The notes under the pieces were generated by a model. That model did no database searches, was not told the DNA's origin, and saw nothing but the letters and a program-made list of their open reading frames with translations. From Bartonella gabonensis (GTDB lineage Bacteria; Pseudomonadota; Alphaproteobacteria; Rhizobiales; Rhizobiaceae): 33,343 nt of DNA. Below are positions 27,815 through 33,343 of this stretch, in pieces (position 1 is the stretch's first letter; every line of letters starts with the position of its first letter). Location of the stretch: assembly GCF_903679515.1 (NCBI RefSeq), contig NZ_CAHOYM010000019.1, positions 1 through 33,343 on the forward strand, in the 5' to 3' direction. Both the position numbers and the translations under genes were made by a program.

Positions 27815-28141
27815 ATGAAAAAATTAATTAACTTACAATCAAAAAATAATAATAAAATTGCTGCATTTTCTGCAGCTTTGATTGTTCTTTCTATGAATAA
27901 TCCTGTATATGCTAAAGCGACATATTTAGGACATGCAGAAACAGCTTTAGAGAAGCTCAGAGATGACTTAAAGCTGATTATCCCTATTGCTGCTGCTGTT
28001 ATACTGTTGTGCTTAGCAATTGGTTATGCAGGACGCTATATCGGAAAGGATACCTTTGTACGTTGGTCTGTAGGCGTTGTTATCGCTGGATCAGCAGCCC
28101 AACTCGCTAGTCTTTTATTCAAAGGTGCAGTTTCTGCTTAA
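27815..28141 (+). CDS. trwL4: TrwL4, VirB2-type major pilin paralogue
   Basis: A 108-residue paralogue with leader MKKLINLQSKNNNK like trwL6. The signal/mature segment ALIVLSMNNPVYAKATYLGH is the variant also found in trwL5. It continues ETALEKLRDDLKLI and then the invariant helices. It is preceded by an A-type spacer nearly identical to that before trwL2, exactly 920 bp upstream. Confidence 0.9.
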   Translation: MKKLINLQSKNNNKIAAFSAALIVLSMNNPVYAKATYLGHAETALEKLRDDLKLIIPIAAAVILLCLAIGYAGRYIGKDTFVRWSVGVVIAGSAAQLASLLFKGAVSA

Positions 28142-28275
28142 AATTTACTATGACAATATAATAAAAATATATTATAGATAAGTAAAATCTATCTTTTAAT
28201 TGTAAATTAGAAAATAATAGTTTTATTTATATTGAAAATATATGAAATATTATTTAAAATCTTAATGAGAGTAAT

Positions 28276-28599
28276 ATGCAAAAATTAATTAATTTCCAAT
28301 CAAAAAGCAATAATAAAATTGCTGCATTTTCTGCAGCTTTGATTGTTCTTTCTATGAATAATCCTGTATATGCTAAAGCGACATATTTAGGACATGCAGA
28401 AACAGCTTTAACTGGGCTCCAAACAGACTTAAAGATAATTATCCCTATTGCTGCTGCTGTTATACTGTTGTGCTTAGCAATTGGTTATGCAGGACGCTAT
28501 ATCGGGAAGGATACATTTGTACGTTGGTCTGTAGGCGTTGTTATTGCGGGATCAGCAGCCCAACTCGCTAGTCTTTTATTCAGCGGTACAGCTAGTTAA
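28276..28599 (+). CDS. trwL5: TrwL5, VirB2-type major pilin paralogue (mosaic)
   Basis: A 107-residue paralogue that looks recombinant. Its leader (MQKLINFQSKSNNK) and the segment after residue 46 (TGLQTDLKIII) match trwL3, but the stretch in between (IVLSMNNPVYAKATYLGHAE) matches trwL4 base for base from about 28337 to 28410. The helices are invariant and the tail FSGTAS is its own. It is preceded by a B-type spacer. Confidence 0.9.
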   Translation: MQKLINFQSKSNNKIAAFSAALIVLSMNNPVYAKATYLGHAETALTGLQTDLKIIIPIAAAVILLCLAIGYAGRYIGKDTFVRWSVGVVIAGSAAQLASLLFSGTAS

Positions 28600-28732
28600 A
28601 GTTCACTATGGCAGGATAATAAAAATATCTTATAGAAGTAGAATTTATACATTAATTGTAAACAAGACAATCATAATTTCATTCATACTTAAAATATATT
28701 GAAATATTGTTTAAAATCTTAGTGAGAGAAAT

Positions 28733-29062
28733 ATGAAAAAATTAATTAACTTACAATCAAAAAATAATAATAAAATTGCTGCATTTTCTGCAGCTTTAAC
28801 TGTGTTTTTTATGACGCATGCTGGGTATGCTCAATCAGCAACGTATTTAAAACATGCAGAATCAGCTTTAGATAAACTCCAAAAAGATTTAAATCTGATT
28901 ATTCCTATTGCTGCTGCTGTTATACTTTTGTGCTTAGCAATTGGTTATGCAGGACGCTATATCGGAAAGGATACATTTGTACGTTGGTCAGTAGGTGTTG
29001 TTATTGCGGGATCAGCTGCGCAATTTGCTAAATTATTATTTGCAGGTCAAGCCGTAAATTAG
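28733..29062 (+). CDS. trwL6: TrwL6, VirB2-type major pilin paralogue
   Basis: A 109-residue paralogue with leader MKKLINLQSKNNNK and signal end AGYAQS. The mature segment ATYLKHAESALDKLQKDLNLI is close to trwL2. Helix 2 ends in its own tail (AQFAKLLFAGQAVN). It is preceded by a distinct C-type spacer related to the A type. It is the last near-identical member of the array. Confidence 0.9.
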   Translation: MKKLINLQSKNNNKIAAFSAALTVFFMTHAGYAQSATYLKHAESALDKLQKDLNLIIPIAAAVILLCLAIGYAGRYIGKDTFVRWSVGVVIAGSAAQFAKLLFAGQAVN

Positions 29063-29181
29063 TATAATACATAGTGTTTTTAACTTTCATCAATTATAGG
29101 TGTATACCAGTAATAATGTAGTCATATTGAAGAAAAGGAATATTATTTTATAGCAACTTTAATTAAAAGGGGATAAAAGAT

Positions 29182-29493
29182 ATGAAACAATTAAATACAC
29201 TTCAGGTAAAAATATGTAATAAGATTCGAGTCATTGTTGTCACTTCAATGATGTTCTTGGGGTCTGAATCTGCATATGCTCAAACAGAAACAAAGAGCTT
29301 AGATGTTTTCATGGGTATGCAATATGGATTAAGTATACTTGTTCCTATCGTTGCTGCCATTATTCTTTCATTTCTTTTGCTTATTTATATATTTCGCATC
29401 ATCGCTAGAGCTACATTTATGCGATGGGCATTCAGTGTCATTATTGCTGGTGCAGCCTTCTATATTAGCCACATATTATTCCATCTCCATTGA
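29182..29493 (+). CDS. trwL7: TrwL7, divergent VirB2-type pilin at the array end
   Basis: A 103-residue pilin with the same plan (signal ending SAYAQT, two helices) but a very different sequence: SILVPIVAAIILSFLLLIYI then FRIIARATFMRWAFSVIIAG. The GYAGRYIGK loop of the other copies is absent, though the F-x-RW motif is kept. The leader MKQLNTLQVKICNK resembles trwL1. The upstream spacer is unrelated to the array spacers, and AAAAGGGGATAAAAG provides the ribosome binding site. It may be the ancestral or structurally constrained subunit. Confidence 0.87.
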   Translation: MKQLNTLQVKICNKIRVIVVTSMMFLGSESAYAQTETKSLDVFMGMQYGLSILVPIVAAIILSFLLLIYIFRIIARATFMRWAFSVIIAGAAFYISHILFHLH

Positions 29494-29505
29494 CAAGAGC
29501 ACCTC

Positions 29506-29814
29506 ATGAAATCACAAGAAAAAAAAGAATTCCCCCTATTTAAAGGAGCAACGCGTGTTCCAACAATCTGGGGGGTACCCATGATGCCATTTATTGTTAT
29601 GGTTATGGGGGTAGCTGTTATTGCTATGACAGTAAGTATCTTTTTGTGGATTATGGCGCCACCGTTATGGTTCATTATGGTGCAAATTACTAAAAATGAT
29701 GATAAAGCATTTCGTATCTGGTGGTTATGGATCGATACTAAATTTCGCAATCGCAATAAAGGTTTTTGGGGCGCATCAAGTTATAGTCCCTCTGATTATA
29801 GTAAAAGGAGATAA
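29506..29814 (+). CDS. trwM: TrwM, VirB3-family inner-membrane protein
   Basis: A 102-residue inner-membrane protein of the VirB3 family, which assists pilus subunit handling together with the VirB4 ATPase. It shows the family layout: a short N-terminus with FPLFKGATRVPTIWGVP, then one long hydrophobic hairpin (about residues 25-62), then a charged C-terminus with WWLWIDTKFRNRNKGFWGA. It starts 12 bp after trwL7 and ends 2 bp before trwK, so it belongs to the same operon. Confidence 0.9.
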   Translation: MKSQEKKEFPLFKGATRVPTIWGVPMMPFIVMVMGVAVIAMTVSIFLWIMAPPLWFIMVQITKNDDKAFRIWWLWIDTKFRNRNKGFWGASSYSPSDYSKRR

Positions 29815-29816
29815 AC

Positions 29817-32288
29817 ATGACAGCTGTTGAAAGCAGCAAACGTCTTGCATCAGAGACGCCTGTAAGCTTGTTCTTGCCCTATTCACATCATATTACAGAT
29901 ACGATTATCTCTACTAAGAATGCGGAATATTTGTCAATTTGGAAAATTGACGGACGTTCGCATCAAAGCGCTTCCGAAGAAGATATTTTTCAATGGACAA
30001 AAGATCTTAACAATACTCTACGGGGTATTGCATCGGCCAATTTATCATTTTGGACACATATCGTGCGCCGTCGTGTTTATGAATATCCTGATTCAACATT
30101 TGATCAGATGTTTTGCTATCAGCTTGATGAAAAATATCGGCAAAGCTTTGCTGATTATAATTTGATGGTCAATGATCTGTATCTGACTGTCATTTTCCAA
30201 CCGATAGCAGACAAAATTATGTCGTTCTTTTCTAAGCATGAGCGTGAAACGCTTGATCAAAAAAAGATGCGACAAGATACATGTATCAAAGAACTCAATG
30301 ACGTCAATCGTACTTTAGGCCAATCCTTAAAGCGTTATGGTGTAGAACTTCTTGGTGTTTATGAAAAAAATGGACATGTTTATTCTTCTGCACTTGAATT
30401 CCTTGGAATGCTTGTCAATGGCGAATATCGTCCTATGCCAATTTGCTATGATCGTTTTTCTGACTATATGGCGATCAATCGTCCATTTTTCTCAAAATGG
30501 GGTGCTCTTGGTGAACTGCGCACAACGAGTGGAATACGTCGATTTGGAATGTTAGAAATTAAAGAATACGATGCAACAACTAAACCAGGGCAACTGAATG
30601 CTTTGCTGGAAAGTGACTTCGAGTTCATATTGACGCAGAGCTTTTCGGTGCTCTCTCGTCATGCTGCTAAAGACTATTTGCAACGGCATCAGCGTAATCT
30701 TATTGATGCGCGTGACGTGGCAACAAGTCAAATTGCGCAAATTGATGAAGCACTCAACCAGCTTATCAGTGGGCATTTTGCCATGGGAGAACATCATTGT
30801 ACATTGACCATATATGGTGATACAATTCAACAAGTCCGCGACCATATGGCTAAAGCAAGTGCAGCACTATTAGATGTTGCGGTATTACCCAAACCTGTAG
30901 ATTTAGCGATAGAAGCTGGCTATTGGGCACAACTACCTGGAAACTGGAAGTGGAGACCCCGTCCCGCTCCAATTACATCACTAAACTTTTTATCATTTTC
31001 CTCTTTTCATAATTTTATGTCAGGAAAACCTACTGGAAATCCATGGGGATCAGCGGTTACAATTCTTAAAACAACCAGTAAAACACCACTTTATTTCAAT
31101 TTTCATGCCTCCAAACTTGAAGAAGATTCAACTGACAAGCGATTGCTTGGTAATACCGCACTTATCGGACAATCCGGATCTGGTAAAACTGTATTGCTCG
31201 GCTTTTTGTTAGCACAAGCACAAAAATTTAAACCAACAACTGTTGTTTTTGATAAAGATCGCGGCATGGAAATTGCTATTCGAGCGATGGGAGGAAAATA
31301 TCTAACATTCAAAGCAGGAAGATCAAGTGGTTTTAATCCATTTAAACTTCCTCCAACACAAGACAATCTGATTTTTTTGAAACAATTTGTTAAAAAGTTA
31401 GCAGAAGCTGGTGGTGAAATTACACATCGCGACGAGGAAGAAATTGATAAAGCTGTTATGTCTGTTATGAGCAGTAACATTGACCCATCGCTGCGTCGTT
31501 TGTCTTTTCTGGTGCAATTCTTACCAAATCCGCGTTTAAGTGATTATAACGCACCCCCATCTGTTCACGCTCGTTTACTGAAATGGTGTGAAGGAGGTGA
31601 TTATGGATGGTTATTTGATAATCCTCATGATGCTCTTGATCTTTCAACCCATCAAATTTACGGCTTTGATATCACAGAGTTCTTAGATAATTTGGAAACG
31701 CGTACTCCAGTGATGATGTATCTGCTTTATCGTACAGAAGGTATGATTAGCGGACAGCGATTCATGTATATTTTTGATGAGTTTTGGAAGCCTTTGCAAG
31801 ATCCATATTTTGAAGATTTAGCAAAAAATAAACAAAAGACTATCCGTAAACAAAATGGTATTTTTGTTTACGCAACACAAGAGCCTAGCGATGCTTTGGA
31901 AAGTAATATTGCCAAAACACTCATTCAACAATGTGCAACTTACATTTTCCTAGCCAACCCCAAAGCAAATTATGAAGATTATACAAAAGGCTTTAAACTA
32001 ACAGATACCGAATTTGAACTCGTTAAAGGGCTTGGTGAATTTAGTCGCCAATTCCTCATTAAGCAGGGTGATCAATCTGCACTCGCAGAACTGAATCTCG
32101 GTAAATTTCATGTGAAAAGCAACGGAGAAACTATCAAACACGACTTCAGTGATGAGCTCTTAGTGTTATCAGGTACACCAGATAACGCAGAATTAGTCGA
32201 AAGCATTATCGCAGAAGTTGGTGATGATCCAGCAATATGGTTACCGATTTTTTTACAACATGCCAAAAATGACAGGAGGGAAACATGA
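29817..32288 (+). CDS. trwK: TrwK, VirB4-family secretion ATPase
   Basis: An 823-residue ATPase, the motor that extracts pilins and powers assembly of the secretion channel. The N-terminal CagE/TrbE/VirB4 domain spans about residues 1-420. The C-terminal RecA-like domain has Walker A GQSGSGKT (451-458) and Walker B MYIFDEFW (Asp654, Glu655). The motif YATQEPSDAL and the following Gln-rich arginine-finger region (TLIQQCATYIF) are as in VirB4. The length equals R388 TrwK within a few residues, as far as I recall. It has a strong ribosome binding site AAGGAG and overlaps trwJ by 4 bp. Confidence 0.96.
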   Translation: MTAVESSKRLASETPVSLFLPYSHHITDTIISTKNAEYLSIWKIDGRSHQSASEEDIFQWTKDLNNTLRGIASANLSFWTHIVRRRVYEYPDSTFDQMFCYQLDEKYRQSFADYNLMVNDLYLTVIFQPIADKIMSFFSKHERETLDQKKMRQDTCIKELNDVNRTLGQSLKRYGVELLGVYEKNGHVYSSALEFLGMLVNGEYRPMPICYDRFSDYMAINRPFFSKWGALGELRTTSGIRRFGMLEIKEYDATTKPGQLNALLESDFEFILTQSFSVLSRHAAKDYLQRHQRNLIDARDVATSQIAQIDEALNQLISGHFAMGEHHCTLTIYGDTIQQVRDHMAKASAALLDVAVLPKPVDLAIEAGYWAQLPGNWKWRPRPAPITSLNFLSFSSFHNFMSGKPTGNPWGSAVTILKTTSKTPLYFNFHASKLEEDSTDKRLLGNTALIGQSGSGKTVLLGFLLAQAQKFKPTTVVFDKDRGMEIAIRAMGGKYLTFKAGRSSGFNPFKLPPTQDNLIFLKQFVKKLAEAGGEITHRDEEEIDKAVMSVMSSNIDPSLRRLSFLVQFLPNPRLSDYNAPPSVHARLLKWCEGGDYGWLFDNPHDALDLSTHQIYGFDITEFLDNLETRTPVMMYLLYRTEGMISGQRFMYIFDEFWKPLQDPYFEDLAKNKQKTIRKQNGIFVYATQEPSDALESNIAKTLIQQCATYIFLANPKANYEDYTKGFKLTDTEFELVKGLGEFSRQFLIKQGDQSALAELNLGKFHVKSNGETIKHDFSDELLVLSGTPDNAELVESIIAEVGDDPAIWLPIFLQHAKNDRRET

Positions 32289-33064
32289 AAAAACAGGTCA
32301 TTTCAATAACAGTAGCAGTCACCTTAGGACTCTCAAACCCAGCAATAGCTGGGATTTGGGGTGCTGGTGCAGCAGATTTAGGAGCATCAATTCCAAAAAA
32401 CTGGCCCAATTTTAATTGGTTTGGCAGTTCATCTTCAACACCCTCCCCAAAGAAAACTCCCTCCCCTCCAAAACAAAATAAACCGGTACCTGTTACACCT
32501 GTTATCGACCTCTTAAAAAAGCAACTTGAGGAAACAAAGAAAATACATGCATCTATAACAGGAAGTCAGAAGTTTGACGCTAAAAAACTTAAAAATACAC
32601 AATCGAGTGATAGCAGTTTTTTTCTCAAAGATCCAGAGACACTTTACAATAGAAATGCATCTTCTGCTCTATCTACATCACTTGAAAATATTTTAAAAGA
32701 AGAAGAAATTTCTGTCTCTGCTCATGAATCGCGCAGTTCTATTGGCAAGCGTATTCAATATGCAAGCATTATTGATAAAGCTGTAAGTCTAAAGAGTTTG
32801 CAAAATGCAAACAATCGTTTTCAGCAAATTGAAGAACTATTAAACGAAATAAAGACAACAAAAGATCTAAAAAGTATTGCTGAGTTACAAGCAAATATAA
32901 TTGGAATGCTCGCCATGCTCCAAAATGAAACAGCAAAACTACAAATGGTTACACATTTACGCAACGCTGAACATACACTTATCAAACAGCAGAAGAACAA
33001 ACATAACATAAAAATTTTGAGCAGCCAAAACACAAAAATGCCTACTATAAGATTTATCCGATAA
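32285..33064 (+). CDS. trwJ: TrwJ, VirB5-family minor pilin / adhesin
   Basis: A 259-residue secreted protein with a Sec signal (MKKQVISITVAVTLGLSNPAIAG). VirB5/TrwJ proteins sit at the pilus tip; in Bartonella TrwJ is linked to erythrocyte binding. After the signal comes GIWGAGAADLGASIPKNWPN, then a low-complexity Ser/Pro/Lys segment (residues 48-73), then helical coiled-coil-like sequence to the end (IEELLNEIKTTKDLKSIAEL). It starts at the ATGA overlap with trwK, with AGGAGG upstream. The TAA stop at 33062-33064 is followed in the same frame by 36 more open codons to a TGA at 33173-33175, so it may be a truncated form. Confidence 0.88.
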   Translation: MKKQVISITVAVTLGLSNPAIAGIWGAGAADLGASIPKNWPNFNWFGSSSSTPSPKKTPSPPKQNKPVPVTPVIDLLKKQLEETKKIHASITGSQKFDAKKLKNTQSSDSSFFLKDPETLYNRNASSALSTSLENILKEEEISVSAHESRSSIGKRIQYASIIDKAVSLKSLQNANNRFQQIEELLNEIKTTKDLKSIAELQANIIGMLAMLQNETAKLQMVTHLRNAEHTLIKQQKNKHNIKILSSQNTKMPTIRFIR

Positions 33065-33175
33065 AACTCTTTACAACGTCTTCTTGCTCTTTTCATGAAA
33101 ACAAAAGCTGATTTACAGGATTTAGTGCTCATCGGAAGAGTTAGAGAAGCAGAGAGGATTTTATCAAAGTCATGA
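33065..33175 (+). other. in-frame open extension after the trwJ stop
   Basis: Directly after the trwJ TAA the same frame reads NSLQRLLALFMKTKADLQD, then LVLIGRVREAERILSKS, then TGA. The residues make an amphipathic helix in keeping with the helical C-terminus of VirB5 proteins, unlike random AT-rich translation. It could be the lost C-terminal helix of trwJ, or a small separate peptide starting at its internal ATG (no ribosome binding site seen). Confidence 0.5.
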
Positions 33176-33283
33176 TAATCGTGGTGAAACGACTTAAGTA
33201 ATGTATAAATGCAAAGGAAGCCTTTAGCATATATCTGTGTCTCAAGATGATAAAAATTTGACTATTCGTTAAAGAGGAATGCC

Positions 33284-33343
33284 ATGAACTTTATTATGTT
33301 CACGCAACTTTTCGATAAAATTGATCAGGTAACAAAAACGTAT
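33284..33343 (+). CDS. trwI: TrwI, VirB6-family membrane protein (5' part, cut by window end)
   Basis: Only the first 20 codons are visible: MNFIMFTQLFDKIDQVTKTY, which matches the start of VirB6/TrwI proteins (a MNFTxFxxLFNAID-like opening). AAGAGGA precedes the ATG. VirB6 is a polytopic inner-membrane channel component. The position after trwJ fits the R388 trw order (L-M-K-J-I). Confidence 0.8.
   Translation, partial: MNFIMFTQLFDKIDQVTKTY

Larger units (their letters stand above)
26755..28732 (+). repeat. tandem repeat array: trwL genes with alternating A/B spacers
   Basis: The five spacers between trwL1 and trwL6 (133-140 bp) alternate by type. A-type spacers are at 26755-26894 and 27680-27814, B-type at 27222-27355 and 28142-28275, and a third C type at 28600-28732. 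Same-type spacers are nearly identical over at least 100 bp. Corresponding starts are 920 bp apart (26895 to 27815, and 27356 to 28276). This shows duplication of a two-gene unit. Confidence 0.93.

Noticed and set aside
27618-27818. 66-codon frame spanning the trwL3 end and spacer
   Set aside because: It is out of phase with trwL3 and its continuation is repeat spacer DNA; no signal or family features.
26755-28732. CRISPR-like interpretation of the regular repeats
   Set aside because: The repeated units are whole pilin genes of about 325 bp with 133-140 bp spacers, not short repeats with unique spacers.
31103-31480. Minus-strand 125-codon frame within trwK
   Set aside because: It is antisense to the Walker A region of trwK and has no gene-like features.

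Overview
The window is AT-rich chromosomal DNA of an alphaproteobacterium. It most likely comes from Bartonella, in the lineage that carries the Trw type IV secretion system (B. tribocorum, B. grahamii and B. henselae type). The basis is the gene content: ftsE-ftsX-ydcF, ftsK, lolA, a UbiH-family gene, and a trw locus with a tandemly amplified trwL pilin gene. Species cannot be fixed from the sequence alone.

Layout. Positions 1-5100 hold housekeeping genes on the + strand: acs (acetyl-CoA synthetase), ftsE-ftsX (division ABC pair) and a DUF218/YdcF membrane protein, the last three overlapping. Positions 5712-10670 (- strand) are the corpse of one very large gene, a Type ISP restriction-modification enzyme (nuclease + helicase + N6-adenine methylase + target recognition). 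It is broken by at least four nonsense codons and three single-base frameshifts, and a DEAH-box aspartate is changed. Positions 11620-16307 (- strand) form a compact efflux operon: NodT-type outer-membrane lipoprotein, MacA-type adaptor, MacB-type ABC transporter. Next on the - strand come an exonuclease III homologue (xthA), a LolA-like lipoprotein carrier and ftsK. A stranded, about 90 % identical copy of the ftsK gamma-domain end lies at 17949-18170, between lolA and ftsK. A UbiH/COQ6-family hydroxylase (+) follows at 22171-23448.

From about 24.37 kb to the window end is the trw island. It starts with an H-NS-type protein gene on the - strand. Running the other way are an unrecognised 204-aa gene, a very divergent TrwN/VirB1 lytic transglycosylase, an unrecognised 98-aa gene, seven tandem trwL (VirB2 pilin) genes, trwM (VirB3), trwK (VirB4 ATPase), trwJ (VirB5 minor pilin) and the first 20 codons of trwI (VirB6). 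Together these encode the pilus and the inner-membrane motor of a system that in Bartonella is known to mediate host-specific erythrocyte adhesion.

The most interesting signal is in the trwL array. The spacers between genes alternate A-B-A-B-C, and same-type positions lie exactly 920 bp apart. The array therefore grew by duplication of a two-gene unit. The exposed N-terminal segment of the pilins also looks exchanged between copies as a cassette, while flanks and membrane helices stay nearly identical. Other points worth following are a TrwJ stop codon followed in frame by 36 more open codons, a TrwN lacking conserved active-site-loop residues, the ftsK remnant, and several unknown small genes. 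I saw no tRNA, rRNA, CRISPR array or insertion sequence.
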